From Phenylobacterium montanum (GTDB lineage Bacteria > Pseudomonadota > Alphaproteobacteria > Caulobacterales > Caulobacteraceae): 64,000 bases of DNA. The first letter of the stretch is position 1, and every line of letters begins with the position of its first letter. A model generated the notes under the pieces. That model made no database searches. It was not told where the DNA came from and worked only from the letters and a program-made list of their open reading frames with translations. This document shows, in pieces, positions 10,461 to 20,423 of the stretch. A program made the position numbers and the translations under genes. Location: assembly GCF_018135625.1 (NCBI RefSeq), contig NZ_CP073078.1, positions 2,078,501-2,142,500 of the forward strand, read 5' to 3'.

Positions 10461-12950
10461 TCAGTACTTGACCTTCAGCGTCACGCCGAAGAACCGCGGC
10501 GGGCTGGGGAAATAATAGTAGTTGTTCAGCGCCGGAATGTTCGCCGGAATCGGGCTCAGGGTCTGGATCACCCCATCGTAGGCCGCCTGCTTGTAGAACT
10601 GGTTGAACAGGTTGGTGGCCCAGAGGCTGACCTTGATGTGGTTGTCGGGCGTCGTGACGCTGACGCTGGCGTCCACCAGGGCGTAGGCCTTCTGTAGCTT
10701 GGTCGGGTCCTCGTCCGAGCCGATCTGGTAGTCGGAGGTGTATTTCAGGTCCAGCGTGGCCTCGCCTTTCAGGCCGTTGAACACTTCGTGCTGATAGTCG
10801 GCGCCGACGACGCCGGACCAGAACGGAGCGTAGCTGAGCCGATTGCCGGGCAGGAGGTAGAGGTTGCTGCCTGGCGCCTGGAGCGTGGTCTTGTTCTTGG
10901 TGCTGTTGGGATAGAAGGTGTCGGCCCAGGTCAGGCCGAAATTGATCTTCAGATCGTGGGAAGCCGCCCACAGCCCTTCCAGCTCCACCCCCTCGGCGGT
11001 GGCCTCGGGAATGGTGAACTCGACGAACTGGGTTCCGGTGAAGGCGTTCAGCTGGTGGTCCGTGTAGGTCTGGTAGAACACCGCACCGTTCAGCACCAGC
11101 CGCCGGTCGAACCACATGCTCTTCACGCCGACCTCATAGGCGTCGACCCACTCGCCCGGGAAGGACGTGTCGGACTGGGGCGCCAGAGAGGTGTTGGGAG
11201 CGGTCGCCCCGGTGAGCGGCTTGGTCACCTCCGCCAGATTGAAACCGCCGACCAGGTTGCCGCGGGAATAGGACGCATAGGCCATGTCGTCCCGGTTAAA
11301 CTGGTACTGCAGCTTGGCGGTGCCGGTAAGGGCGGTCTCGCTGAGCGACTGGTGGGTGGTCAAGCCGTCAAAGGCCGGGTTGATCAGGCAGGGCGTGCCG
11401 AAGGCCGATTTGGGCATGTTGACGTATTGCGAAAGCGGAACCGGCGTGTCGCCATGGGTCAGGAACAGCACCGTCGCGCACGCATTCGCCGCGTCCTTGG
11501 CCGTGTAGGACGACGTCAGGTTCTTGTGCTCCCAGGTGTAGCGCAGGCCGCCGATCAGCGAGAGCTTGTCGGTGATCTTGAACTTTTCCTGGGTGTAGAT
11601 CGCCTCGCCTTCTTCGGTCTGGTGGTAACGGTCGATCGAACCTTCGCCGGCGGGGAAGAAGGCGGCGGGCAACGGCGACAGGGCCGCCACGTAGGGTCCG
11701 AGTTGCGTGCCGAACTGGGTGGAAACGCCGTTGTCCAGCACCTCGTGCGAGTAGAAGGCGCCGACCTGCCAATCCAGGCGCTCGGTCGAGCCGCGATATT
11801 GCAGCTCCTCGGAGAACTGCCGGAAGCGGGTGAAATTGTACTTCGGCGAGGTGAAGAGGAAGTCGGCCAGCGTGCCGTCGGTATCGCCTCCCCCAGCGTC
11901 CTTGTTGTCGCGATAAGCGGTGATCGAGGTCAGCTTGGCCCCGTCGAACCAAGGCGTCGTCCAACCGGCAGTCGCCGAGACGCCCTGGTCGATGATGTGT
12001 TCTTCGTCGGTGCGGTTCAGATAGGCGGTGTTGTTCTTCGAGCTGACCGGGTTCGGTATCGCGCCCGGGAAAATGCTGTTGATGATGAACGCCGGTCCGG
12101 GCGTGCCGCCGAAACCCTGGCCGTTCAGATAGTCCACGCCGACGCAGCAGTGGTCGTCGCGCTTGGAGTAGTCAGCGATGAAGTTGATGTCGAAATTGTT
12201 GTTCGGCTGCCAGAGGAGCTGTCCCCTGGTGGTCCACATGTGCTCGTCGTCCTGCTTGGGGATGTTGCCCCCCGGCGCCTGCTTGACGTCGACATAGCCG
12301 TCCCGCTCGCGCGCGCCGACATAGAGCCGGCCCGCCAGCACGTCGCCGACCAGGGGGCCGGTCACGGTGATCGAGCCGCCATAGCCATTGTAGTTCTGCG
12401 CGGTGAATTCGCCGACCATGCCGGGCTTGAACGACGGGCGCAGGGTGGTGATCTGCACCACGCCGGCGATGGTGTTCTTGCCGAACAGGGTCCCTTGCGG
12501 CCCTTTGAGGATTTCGATGTCGGACAGCTCGCCCAGGTCGTTGAACGAGACGCCGTTGCGGGGACGATAGACGCCGTCGATATAGAGACCGACCGACTGC
12601 TCCAGGCCCGGGTTGTCGGCCACGTTGCCGACACCGCGGATGCGGATGATAGTCGTCGACTCGCCCTGGTTGGTGTTGACGCTGAGGCCGGGGGTCAGAA
12701 CCACCAGGTCGTTGACCGACTTCACCTGGGCCGATTCCAGTTTCTGAGCGTTGAGCACGGTGACCACAACCGGCACGTCCTGCAGGCGCTGCTCGCGCTT
12801 CTGTGCGGTGACGACGATGTCGCCGATGCTGGGCGGTTGAGCCGCGGCGGGCTGGGCGGAGGCTTGATTTGATTGGGCCATTACCTGGCCGGCGGACGCT
12901 AGAACAACGCCCGCAGCGGCGGTAAGCAGCAATAATTTTCGATTGCGCAT
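10461..12950 (-). CDS. TonB-dependent receptor
   Basis: An 829-aa outer-membrane active-transport receptor. A signal peptide (RKLLLLTAAAGVVLASAGQVMAQ) is followed by a likely TonB box region (IGDIVVTAQKREQ), a plug with SDIEILKGPQGTLFGKNTIAG, and a ~600-residue barrel ending in aromatic Tyr (VTLKVKY). ATG 12950 has GGGAG upstream; an in-frame ATG at 13052 would bury the signal peptide. The GEST-type plug resembles the large Caulobacterales/sphingomonad receptor family; the ligand is unknown. It ends close to the ctrA terminator. An XRE regulator diverges from it. Confidence 0.92.
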   Translation of the reverse strand: MRNRKLLLLTAAAGVVLASAGQVMAQSNQASAQPAAAQPPSIGDIVVTAQKREQRLQDVPVVVTVLNAQKLESAQVKSVNDLVVLTPGLSVNTNQGESTTIIRIRGVGNVADNPGLEQSVGLYIDGVYRPRNGVSFNDLGELSDIEILKGPQGTLFGKNTIAGVVQITTLRPSFKPGMVGEFTAQNYNGYGGSITVTGPLVGDVLAGRLYVGARERDGYVDVKQAPGGNIPKQDDEHMWTTRGQLLWQPNNNFDINFIADYSKRDDHCCVGVDYLNGQGFGGTPGPAFIINSIFPGAIPNPVSSKNNTAYLNRTDEEHIIDQGVSATAGWTTPWFDGAKLTSITAYRDNKDAGGGDTDGTLADFLFTSPKYNFTRFRQFSEELQYRGSTERLDWQVGAFYSHEVLDNGVSTQFGTQLGPYVAALSPLPAAFFPAGEGSIDRYHQTEEGEAIYTQEKFKITDKLSLIGGLRYTWEHKNLTSSYTAKDAANACATVLFLTHGDTPVPLSQYVNMPKSAFGTPCLINPAFDGLTTHQSLSETALTGTAKLQYQFNRDDMAYASYSRGNLVGGFNLAEVTKPLTGATAPNTSLAPQSDTSFPGEWVDAYEVGVKSMWFDRRLVLNGAVFYQTYTDHQLNAFTGTQFVEFTIPEATAEGVELEGLWAASHDLKINFGLTWADTFYPNSTKNKTTLQAPGSNLYLLPGNRLSYAPFWSGVVGADYQHEVFNGLKGEATLDLKYTSDYQIGSDEDPTKLQKAYALVDASVSVTTPDNHIKVSLWATNLFNQFYKQAAYDGVIQTLSPIPANIPALNNYYYFPSPPRFFGVTLKVKY

Positions 12951-13396
12951 GACTTCGGCTCCCTCGTTCTTTTTTCTTCCAGCCGGCCGCCAAGCGGTCC
13001 GGTGGTGACTTTCGGGTCGGTCTATTGGCCCCGCATATTCGCGTCGGCGCACTAATCAATGATCAGGCGAGGCGCTTCGTCGAGCGAAATTTGTGTCGCC
13101 CCCGCAATTCCAGCGGGCGCCTGATGCATGCGCGCATCAGGCTGCCCAGGGACGCGGGCGTGAGCCTGGTCACAGCACCGGTCACAGCTCATGTCTTGGC
13201 GCCTCTGATTTGGGCGCCTGTGACGCGGCAATACTTCGAATCTGTTATGGGAGGTTTGGCCTTGATACCCAGATTGAGCCCTGGACAAGCAATAAGGTCC
13301 GCTATACAGCGCGTCGTCTCGTCGCTCCCTGGGGGAAAGGGCTGGACATGCGACGATGGCGCGATCAGATAGAAGGCATATTAGGAGACCGCCCGG
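12951..13396. promoter_or_regulatory. Divergent intergenic region, TonB receptor / XRE regulator
   Basis: No gene is seen in these 446 bases. An inverted repeat has arms CCTGATGC and GCATCAGG with a 6-nt gap (13120-13141). A direct repeat GTCACAGC occurs at 13169-13176 and 13181-13188 (12-bp period). Either could be an operator for the XRE-type regulator whose gene starts at 13397. This is inference from position only. Confidence 0.35.
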
Positions 13397-13843
13397 ATGA
13401 AAGAACACGATAAAGAATCCACGCCCAACCGGCTCGACGTCGCCCTGGGGCTGCGCATCCGTCAGCGGCGCAAGTCGCTGGGCGTTTCACAAACGGCGCT
13501 GGCCGATGCGATCGGCCTGACCTTCCAGCAGATCCAGAAATACGAGCGCGGCTTCAACCGCGTAAGCTTTTCCAGGCTGGTGGACATCGCCCATGCTCTG
13601 GACTGCCGCGTGGTCGACCTGATCGGCGACCTGGACGACGCCAGCATCCCGAGCCCCCTGTTCCGTCAGAACACGGCGCACCTGCGCGAGAGCGGCGCGC
13701 CGGAACTCCTGGCGGCCTACTCGGCGGCCCCGCCGGCCCTGCGCCGTGTGATCCTCAAGCTGGTGCTCGAGATCGCCAAGGATCAGCAGGCCCGTCAGAG
13801 CGACGAAGACTTGGCGGGCGAAGACGAACGTATCGCCAGCTAA
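13397..13843 (+). CDS. XRE-family transcriptional regulator
   Basis: A 148-aa regulator with an N-terminal Cro/CI helix-turn-helix at residues ~15-70 (LRIRQRRKSLGVSQTALADAIG, then FQQIQKYERGFNRVS). A ~70-residue helical, charged C-terminal tail is of unknown function. Start ATG follows AGGAGA. This short architecture is common in Caulobacterales and Rhizobiales (SinR-like). It is divergent from a TonB receptor at 12950 and 700 nt ahead of another at 14548, so either could be a target. No ligand domain is apparent. Confidence 0.9.
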   Translation: MKEHDKESTPNRLDVALGLRIRQRRKSLGVSQTALADAIGLTFQQIQKYERGFNRVSFSRLVDIAHALDCRVVDLIGDLDDASIPSPLFRQNTAHLRESGAPELLAAYSAAPPALRRVILKLVLEIAKDQQARQSDEDLAGEDERIAS

Positions 13844-14198
13844 GACTAGAGCTGGAACAGATTCGATAGGAGCCGCGCGGCGCTCGAGACGATCGAACCC
13901 GCCGGCTTCCGGACGCCCGGGCCGGCCGACCAGGGTGCAGGGCCGGTCCTGACTTTCGAAAGCGGAGCGGTCGCTGTCAGGGCCGCCCCCGGCTTCTGGC
14001 GGTGCGCTCGGCTATGCCACCACATGCAGGCGTCGGCGGCGTTTTCGCGCCCCCTCCCGCTCGCCCCCCTCAAATGCCGTGCAACGCCGGGCCGCACCGC
14101 TAGATCAACCCGGGTCCACTGAGGGAGATCGACGAGTGCGCGCGCCCCTGCGCCCGCGCTTTTTTCGCCGGGGGCGCCGGCGCGATCTTCAGGCCTAC

Positions 14199-14226
14199 AA
14201 AAAACGCCGCGATCGGGTAGCGGCGT
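14199..14226 (-). terminator. Leftward Rho-independent terminator candidate with no upstream protein gene
   Basis: On the minus strand a 7-bp stem (ACGCCGC / GCGGCGT, 9-nt loop) is followed directly by six T residues. No protein gene on the minus strand lies between here and the start of the receptor at 14548. If active, the hairpin must terminate an untranslated RNA of at most ~320 nt. Confidence 0.5.
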
Positions 14227-14389
14227 GTGGCCTGCTCCGCGTCACCCACGCCCTCTAGCGAACGTTTGTTTAAGTGCTTCCGCAGACAGCCGAAATAGGC
14301 TTTCCGGATCGGCATTCCGGACCTTCGAAAACGCCGCAAACCCATGGCGGCAAAGGTGCAACACTGTCCTGGAGAGTGAATCGGGGCAG

Positions 14390-14418
14390 TTGACAGACGC
14401 AGAGACGCCGTAACTTAT
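14390..14418 (+). promoter_or_regulatory. Possible promoter of the TonB receptor at 14548
   Basis: A perfect TTGACA (14390-14395) is followed after 15-18 nt by TAACTTATC (14411-14419), a loose -10. It would give a leader of ~120 nt. The -10 match is poor, so this is only a candidate. Confidence 0.35.
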
Positions 14419-14547
14419 CACTGTTTCAAGGCGATCCGCGGGCCAGGGCAATAAGAGCTGCGCGGCGAGCCTTGGGAAACACCGTGGAAGCGACGCCCTG
14501 GTCGGCCGGCCAAAGAGCTGTCTGGGCGTTAGGGAGGGAACAACCGA

Positions 14548-17442
14548 ATGAATCGCACGCTACAATTGCGTCACTGGCTGGTGCTCGGCGCTTCGAGCGC
14601 GGCCCTGTTGGCCGGCGCTCCGGCCTTGGCCCAGACGGGCGGCGCAGCCGCTTCCACTCCGAGCTCGACGGTGGGCGAAATCGTCGTCACCGCGCAGCGC
14701 AAGTCGGAATCGCTGCAGAGCGTTCCCCTGGCGGTGTCCGCCTTCACCCAGGACAGCCTGAAGACCCAGCGCCTCGATGGCGGCCAGAACCTGGAACTGT
14801 CGATTCCGAACGTGAACTATTCGCGCGGCAACTTCGGCGGCTACAACTTCCAGATCCGCGGCATCGGCACCAAGTCGGTCTCCCCGACCGGCGACCCGGG
14901 GGTCAGCTTCTCGGTCAACGAACTGACCGTCGCCGCCAACCATCTGGGCGACACCGACTTCTACGACGTGGACCGCGTCGAAGTCCTCCGCGGCCCGGTC
15001 GGCACGCTGTACGGCCGTAACGCCACCGGCGGCGCGGTGAACGTGGTCTATTCCCAGCCGACCGACCTGTTCGGCGCCAGCATCACCGGCGACTTCGGCA
15101 ATTTCGACAGCAAGAAGGTCACCGGCTTCGTCAACCTGCCGTTCGGCGACAGCTTCGCCGTGCGGGTCGCGGGCTTCTACCTCGACCGCGGCGGCTTCGG
15201 CACCAACCAATATACCGGCGACAAGGTCGACGACCGTCACCTGGGTTCGGGCCGCATCACCCTGCAATGGCACCCGAACGACAAGTTCAAGAGCACCTTC
15301 ACCTACGAGCACTTCGCCGAGGACGACCACAGGAACCGCGTCGGCAAGCAGCTCTGCACCAAGGACCCGGGCAATGCCGCGCTGGCGTCGCTCTCCGGCC
15401 CGGTGGCCGGCTTCAACCAGGGCCTGCTCGGCCAGGGCTGCTTGGCTGACGGCCTCTACGGCCCTGGCTCCTACGGCACGCTGAACAGCGCCTCGACCCT
15501 TGGCGGCATCCTTTCCGGCCTGATCGGTCTGACCAGCGGCGACGTTTACGCCAACAACCCGATGCAGAATCATAACCTGCACGACATCAACTCGTCGGTC
15601 GATCCGATCTACAAGGCCGAAGAGAACCTGTTCATCTGGAAGAACACCTACAATATCACCGACGACCTGGCCCTGACCTCATTGACGGGCTTCAACCGTA
15701 ACTGGGGCGTCTCGGTCGAGGACTACAATCGCCTCGTCCCGACCACGCCGTTCAACACAACGGGCCCGTTTGCTGCGCTGTTCCCGGGAGGCTTCGTCCA
15801 GGATCCGCAGGTCGGTACGTCCAACTATTTCAGAACCTATGACTACGGCCAGGTCGCCTCTAGGGAAATCAGCGAAGAAATCCGCTTGAGTTCTTCCTTC
15901 AAGGGCCCGCTGAATTTCTCGATCGGCGGCCAGTACGCCGACGACTCGACCTACAAGGACGACTATGACGTGATGAGCAACGGCCTGACGGCCTTTGCAA
16001 TCGCCAACAATGCCTTGTTGGGGAATGTCGGGGTGCCAGCCGGCACGGCCTGTACGCCCGCGACCGTAAATGCATTTGGCAACTGCCACATTATCCCCAT
16101 CGACGGCGCCGCGACGCCTGCGTCTGGCCAGGGCCACAACTACTATGATGCTCGGTTCACGGTCGGCCTGAAGTCCTATTCGGGCTTCGGCGAGGTTTAT
16201 TATCAGATCACGCCGGACATTAAGCTGACCGGCGGCATCCGTTACACGAACGACCACAAGACCAATGTCTACTATCCTATCGAACTGCTGTCGGCCACCG
16301 GCGCCCCTGGCTTCGGCTCGAACCTGACCCACCAGGCCGCCACCTTCACTGCGGTCACCGGGCGCTTCAACGTCGAGTGGACACCGCATCTCGACTTCAC
16401 TAACCGGACCATCGTCTACGCGCAGTATGCCCGCGGCTATCAGGGCGGCGGCTTCAACACGCCCTGCGCAGCGGTGTCGGGCTGTTCGGTGGGCGCCACC
16501 TTTGCGCCGGTCTACGTGGACGCCTTCGAGGTCGGCACCAAGAATACGGCGCTCAATGGCCGCCTGACCGCCAACCTGACCGGCTTCTACTATATCGAAG
16601 ACGGCTATCAGGTCTCGACGATCGTCAACAAGTCTTCGGTCAACACCAACATCAACGCCAAACTCTATGGCGTCGAGTTCGAAGGCGCGTTCCAGCCGAT
16701 CAAGGACCTCACCTTCACCACCAATGTCGGTTACCTGCACACCGAGATCACCAGCGGCGAAGAGCTCGATCAGTACAACCTGACGAACGGCAACCCGGCC
16801 CTGCAACTGGTTAAGGCTTCGGACGGCTCGAATTGCGTCGCCACGACCCAAGGCATCGCCACTTTGATGGGCGCCGAGGGCGCGGGCTTGGCTCCCTCCA
16901 ACGCGCTGCTCGGCGTATGTAGTGGTGCGTTTGCCGGCAGCGGGCTCGGCTCGCTGCTGTATGACAGCACTGTGCCGAACCTCGCTTACGGATCGGGCAT
17001 CACCACCGCCAATGGGACGCCGGTGATCGATCCGGCCACCAATAAGCAGGCCAGAGTGCCGCTCGGCGTCAACCAAAGCCTGGTCGGCCGGCAACTGCCG
17101 AACTCGCCGGAGTTCACCTTCAGCTTCGGCGCCAACTACACGGTCCACCTGGAGAACTGGAAGATCACGGCCCACGCCGACTACTACTGGCAGGATTCGA
17201 GCTACGCCCGGATCTTCAACGACAAGGCCGACTATCTGCGCTCGTGGGATAACGCCAACGCGACGTTGAACTTCGACCGCAGCGACTGGGGCCTGACCGT
17301 TCAGCTCTACGTCAAGAACATCTTCGACAAGTCGCCGATCACCGACGCCTACCTGACCGATGCGTCGTCCGGCCTGTTCCAGAACGTGTTCACCCTTGAT
17401 CCGCGCACCTACGGCATCGCGCTGACCAAGAAGTTCGATTAA
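14548..17442 (+). CDS. TonB-dependent receptor
   Basis: A 964-aa outer-membrane receptor. The signal peptide ends near PALAQ (~28), then VGEIVVTAQRKSESLQSVPLAV leads into the plug (VEVLRGPVGTLYGRNATGGAVN). The barrel extends to GIALTKKFD at the C terminus. Start ATG has GGAGGGAA upstream. Large extracellular loops hold Cys-containing segments (for example TPCAAVSGCSVGATF), so the substrate site is elaborate. It stands alone on its strand and is followed by a terminator. The ligand is unknown; no transporter or hydrolase sits next to it. Confidence 0.93.
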   Translation: MNRTLQLRHWLVLGASSAALLAGAPALAQTGGAAASTPSSTVGEIVVTAQRKSESLQSVPLAVSAFTQDSLKTQRLDGGQNLELSIPNVNYSRGNFGGYNFQIRGIGTKSVSPTGDPGVSFSVNELTVAANHLGDTDFYDVDRVEVLRGPVGTLYGRNATGGAVNVVYSQPTDLFGASITGDFGNFDSKKVTGFVNLPFGDSFAVRVAGFYLDRGGFGTNQYTGDKVDDRHLGSGRITLQWHPNDKFKSTFTYEHFAEDDHRNRVGKQLCTKDPGNAALASLSGPVAGFNQGLLGQGCLADGLYGPGSYGTLNSASTLGGILSGLIGLTSGDVYANNPMQNHNLHDINSSVDPIYKAEENLFIWKNTYNITDDLALTSLTGFNRNWGVSVEDYNRLVPTTPFNTTGPFAALFPGGFVQDPQVGTSNYFRTYDYGQVASREISEEIRLSSSFKGPLNFSIGGQYADDSTYKDDYDVMSNGLTAFAIANNALLGNVGVPAGTACTPATVNAFGNCHIIPIDGAATPASGQGHNYYDARFTVGLKSYSGFGEVYYQITPDIKLTGGIRYTNDHKTNVYYPIELLSATGAPGFGSNLTHQAATFTAVTGRFNVEWTPHLDFTNRTIVYAQYARGYQGGGFNTPCAAVSGCSVGATFAPVYVDAFEVGTKNTALNGRLTANLTGFYYIEDGYQVSTIVNKSSVNTNINAKLYGVEFEGAFQPIKDLTFTTNVGYLHTEITSGEELDQYNLTNGNPALQLVKASDGSNCVATTQGIATLMGAEGAGLAPSNALLGVCSGAFAGSGLGSLLYDSTVPNLAYGSGITTANGTPVIDPATNKQARVPLGVNQSLVGRQLPNSPEFTFSFGANYTVHLENWKITAHADYYWQDSSYARIFNDKADYLRSWDNANATLNFDRSDWGLTVQLYVKNIFDKSPITDAYLTDASSGLFQNVFTLDPRTYGIALTKKFD

Positions 17443-17483
17443 TCCGGCTTCCGGCGCCGCAAGAAGCGCCGGACTGGATCATC

Positions 17484-17517
17484 GGGGCGGCGGGGGGACC
17501 TGCCGCCCTTTTCTTTT
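17484..17517 (+). terminator. Terminator after the TonB receptor
   Basis: A GC stem (GGGCGGC at 17485-17491 with GCCGCCC at 17502-17508) is followed by TTTTCTTTT, 42 nt after the receptor stop. The convergent acyl-CoA ligase gene ends at 17532. Confidence 0.75.
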
Positions 17518-17531
17518 GAAGGAAGGACGGG

Positions 17532-19190
17532 CTACGCCGTCTTCTCCGCCACCAAGCCCAGTTCGGCGATCATGGCCTCGCGGATCTCGAACTTCCTGAT
17601 CTTGCCAGTGACGGTCATGGGCAGGGCGTCGACGAAGCGGACATAGCGCGGGACCTTGTAGTGGGCGATCTGGCCCCGGCAGAAGGCGATCACCTCCTCG
17701 GCCTCGCACGCCTCGCCGGCCCTCAGCCGCACCCAGGCGCACAGCTCCTCGCCATAGCGGGGGTCAGGCACGCCGACCACCGCCACCTCTTCGATCTTGG
17801 GATGGCGGAACAGGAACTCCTCGATCTCGCGCGGATAGACGTTCTCGCCGCCGCGGATGACCATGTCCTTGATCCGCCCGACGATGTTGCCGTAGCCGGC
17901 CTCGTCAATCACGGCTAGGTCGCCGGTGTGCATCCAGCCGTAGCCGTCGATGGCTTCGGCGGTCTTTTCCGGCTCGTCCCAATAGCCGAGCATCACCGAA
18001 TAGCCGCGGGTGCAGAGCTCGCCCGGCTGGCCACGCGGCACGGTCTCACCATCCGGCCCCACGACCTTGCACTCGACATGCGGCTGCACGCGGCCAACGG
18101 TTGAGACCCGGCGCTCCAGCGGATCGGCGCCCGAGCTCTGGAAACTGACCGGGCTGGTCTCGGTCATGCCATAGGCGATGGTCACGTCGCGCATATGCAT
18201 GCGGCTGGTCACCTGCTTCATCACCTCCACCGGACAGGGCGAGCCGGCCATGCAGCCGGTGCGCAGGGAGGAGAGGTCGAAACGCTCGAACTCGGGATGG
18301 GCCAGTTCGGCGATGAACATGGTCGGCACGCCATAGAGGCCGGTGCAACGCTCGGCCTCCACGGCCGCCAGCACCGCTCCGGCCTCGAAACCCTCGGAGG
18401 GATAGACCATGGCCGCCCCATGGGTCAGGCAGCCCAGATTGCCCATCACCATGCCGAAGCAGTGATAGAGCGGCACGGGGATGCACAGGCGGTCGCCCTC
18501 CCTCAGCCCGATCGCCTCGCCCACGAAGAAGCCGTTGTTGAGGATGTTGCGGTGCGACAGGGTCGCGCCCTTGGGCAGGCCGGTGGTGCCGCTGGTGAAC
18601 TGGATGTTGATCGGATCGTTGCAGTCGAGCTCGGCTCCGATCCGCCCGAGCGCCGCGCGTTCGCCCGCGCCGCCCAGGCCGCTGACCTCGGCGAAAACCA
18701 GCCAGCCAGGGCGCGGGGCGCCGCCGATCTTGATCAATCGCTCCAGGGCCACGATGCCAGGCGCCGCCGCCTCGGCCATGGCCACATAGTCGCTGGTCTT
18801 GAAGCGCTCGGCGGCAACGAGCACCCGCACCCCAACCTTGGCCAGGGTGTATTCCAGCTCGCTGATCCGATAGGCGGGGTTGATGGTCACCAGGATCAGC
18901 CCAGCCTTGGCCGCAGCGAACTGGGTCAGGGCCCATTCGGCGTTGTTCGGCGACCAGATGCCCACCCGGTCGCCTGGAACCAGGCCCAGGGCCAGGAAGC
19001 CTGCCGCCAGGGCCTCGGCCCGATCGCGCAATTCGGCGTAGGTCCAGCGCACGCCCTGGTGAACCGAGATCAGGCCCTCGATATCGCCCCAGCGCCGCGC
19101 GGCTTCGTCAAGAGCCTGGCCGATCGTGTCTTCGCGCAGAGGCGGCGTGCTTGCGCCCCGGACATGGCTCAGGCTGGCGTCAACCGACAT
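17532..19190 (-). CDS. AMP-dependent acyl-CoA ligase
   Basis: A 552-aa adenylate-forming enzyme that activates a carboxylic, probably fatty, acid to its CoA thioester. Visible core motifs are [16 protein letters not shown] (phosphate loop, ~195), [11 protein letters not shown] (A5), [12 protein letters not shown] (A7), [21 protein letters not shown] (A8 hinge) and [13 protein letters not shown] with the catalytic Lys. ATG 19190 follows GGGAGGA; the frame stays open to 20231 but that stretch is antisense to an SDR gene. It is divergent from the dienoyl-CoA reductase-like gene at 19458, with a 124-nt repeat between them, which suggests joint lipid catabolism. Confidence 0.93.
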   Translation of the reverse strand: MSVDASLSHVRGASTPPLREDTIGQALDEAARRWGDIEGLISVHQGVRWTYAELRDRAEALAAGFLALGLVPGDRVGIWSPNNAEWALTQFAAAKAGLILVTINPAYRISELEYTLAKVGVRVLVAAERFKTSDYVAMAEAAAPGIVALERLIKIGGAPRPGWLVFAEVSGLGGAGERAALGRIGAELDCNDPINIQFTSGTTGLPKGATLSHRNILNNGFFVGEAIGLREGDRLCIPVPLYHCFGMVMGNLGCLTHGAAMVYPSEGFEAGAVLAAVEAERCTGLYGVPTMFIAELAHPEFERFDLSSLRTGCMAGSPCPVEVMKQVTSRMHMRDVTIAYGMTETSPVSFQSSGADPLERRVSTVGRVQPHVECKVVGPDGETVPRGQPGELCTRGYSVMLGYWDEPEKTAEAIDGYGWMHTGDLAVIDEAGYGNIVGRIKDMVIRGGENVYPREIEEFLFRHPKIEEVAVVGVPDPRYGEELCAWVRLRAGEACEAEEVIAFCRGQIAHYKVPRYVRFVDALPMTVTGKIRKFEIREAMIAELGLVAEKTA

Positions 19191-19302
19191 CGTGATCCTC
19201 CCTGCCCCGCATTTAAGGCCGCCAAACGACGGCTCGCCAGGGTTTCCGCTGCGGCCCGGCATGGGCAGGCCCCTTGGCCCATGACAGACTTCGCCCTGAG
19301 GA

Positions 19303-19426
19303 GCCGCCTTACAAATCCTCCTCATCCTGAGGTGCTCGTCGCGCAGCGGCGAGCCTCGAAGGACGCACGGAGCCGCCACTGCGTCCTTCGAGGCCCGCTG
19401 CGCGGGCGCCTCAGGATGAGGAGCTA
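19303..19426. repeat. 124-nt palindromic repeat, copy 1
   Basis: An extended imperfect palindrome whose outer arms are CTCCTCATCCTGAGG and CCTCAGGATGAGGAG and inner arms CTCGAAGGACGCA and TGCGTCCTTCGAG. It matches a second copy at 28582-28705, including the unpaired left flank GCCGCCT-ACAAATC. The central 26 nt (19361-19386) is inverted relative to copy 2. Such elements are widespread extragenic repeats in Caulobacterales. This copy lies between two divergent genes. Confidence 0.9.
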
Positions 19427-19457
19427 CATAGAGGCCGCCGATAAATAGGAGGACGCC

Positions 19458-20348
19458 ATGACCCCAGACGACCTGATGTTCAAACCTGGCCTGATGAAGG
19501 GCCAGCGGATCCTGATCACCGGCGGCGGCACCGGCCTCGGCAAGGTGATGGCCGAAGCCTGCCTGATGCTGGGGGCCGAGGTCTATATCTGCGGCCGCCG
19601 CGGCGGGGTGCTGGAAGAGACGGCGAAGGAACTGACCGGCGCCCACGGCGGCAAGGTGGTCCCGCTCGCCTGCGACATCCGCGTGCCCGAGGCGATCAGC
19701 GAGACCCTGGATACGGTCTGGGCCGATGGCGGGGCCTTGACCGGCCTGGTCAACAACGCCGCCGGGAACTTCATCAGCCGCACCGAGGACCTGAGCCCCC
19801 GGGGCTTTGACGCCATCGCCAACATCGTCTTCCGCGGCTCGTTCTTCATGACCCTGGACTGTGGCAAGCGCTGGTTGGCCGAGGGGGCCAAGGGCTCGGT
19901 GCTGTCGATCCTGACCACATGGGTCTGGCACGGCTCGCCCTTCACCGTGCCCTCGGCCATGTCCAAGGCCGGGTTGAACGTGATGACCCAGTCCCTGGCG
20001 GTGGAATGGGGCAATCGCGGCATTCGCCTCAACGCCATCGCCCCGGGCCCCTTCCCCACCGAAGGCGCCTGGGCGAGGCTGAACCCCGGCGGCTCGCGCA
20101 GCGGCGACAGCACCAACCCCATGGGCCGGGTGGGCGAGATGCCGGAACTGGCCAACCTCGCCGTCTACCTGCTCGACCCCGGCTCGGCCTATGTCAACGG
20201 CCAGACCATCGCCATCGACGGCGGCGCCCACCTGGCCACCGGCGGCGGATTTTCTGGCCTGAAGTCCTGGACCGACGAGCAGTGGGCGGCGGCGCGAGAT
20301 TCGATCCGCTCGTCCAATGAGCGCGACCGGGCCAAGCGGACGGTATAG
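19458..20348 (+). CDS. SDR oxidoreductase, 2,4-dienoyl-CoA reductase-like
   Basis: A 296-aa short-chain dehydrogenase. The cofactor motif is TGGGTGLG (~21) and NNAAG is at ~98. The usual catalytic YxxxK reads S-A-M-S-K, so the Tyr is replaced by Ser. This, with [15 protein letters not shown], resembles mitochondrial/peroxisomal-type 2,4-dienoyl-CoA reductases, which also lack the canonical Tyr. The likely role is NADPH-dependent reduction of dienoyl-CoA intermediates during unsaturated fatty acid oxidation. AGGAGG precedes the ATG. Divergent from an acyl-CoA ligase. Confidence 0.85.
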   Translation: MTPDDLMFKPGLMKGQRILITGGGTGLGKVMAEACLMLGAEVYICGRRGGVLEETAKELTGAHGGKVVPLACDIRVPEAISETLDTVWADGGALTGLVNNAAGNFISRTEDLSPRGFDAIANIVFRGSFFMTLDCGKRWLAEGAKGSVLSILTTWVWHGSPFTVPSAMSKAGLNVMTQSLAVEWGNRGIRLNAIAPGPFPTEGAWARLNPGGSRSGDSTNPMGRVGEMPELANLAVYLLDPGSAYVNGQTIAIDGGAHLATGGGFSGLKSWTDEQWAAARDSIRSSNERDRAKRTV

Positions 20349-20423
20349 GGCGACGCTGGGTCGCAGTCGCCGGGCGGCCGGTTAACCGCATCGCAAACGG
20401 AACAGGCCATATGTCGGCCGGGC

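Larger units (their letters stand above)
13844..14547. other. Intergenic region with terminator and promoter candidates
   Basis: This 704-nt gap has no convincing protein gene; two leftward open frames (13846-14097, 14100-14345) lack ribosome sites and natural composition. The left part is GC-rich. A leftward terminator-like hairpin (14199-14226) and a rightward promoter-like TTGACA (14390) are listed separately. A T-tract preceded by a weak GC stem (about 14138-14165) could end rightward transcription from the XRE gene. Confidence 0.4.

Noticed and set aside
10788-12872. A 694-codon rightward open frame inside the TonB receptor
   Set aside because: Antisense artefact of high-GC third positions; no ribosome site, signal or domain, while the leftward receptor is unmistakable.
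13846-14345. Two leftward open frames of 83 and 81 codons
   Set aside because: No start signals; the second runs through the terminator hairpin at 14199-14226.
19191-20231. N-terminal extension of the acyl-CoA ligase
   Set aside because: The extension is antisense to a real SDR gene and runs through a palindromic repeat; ATG 19190 has a strong ribosome site.
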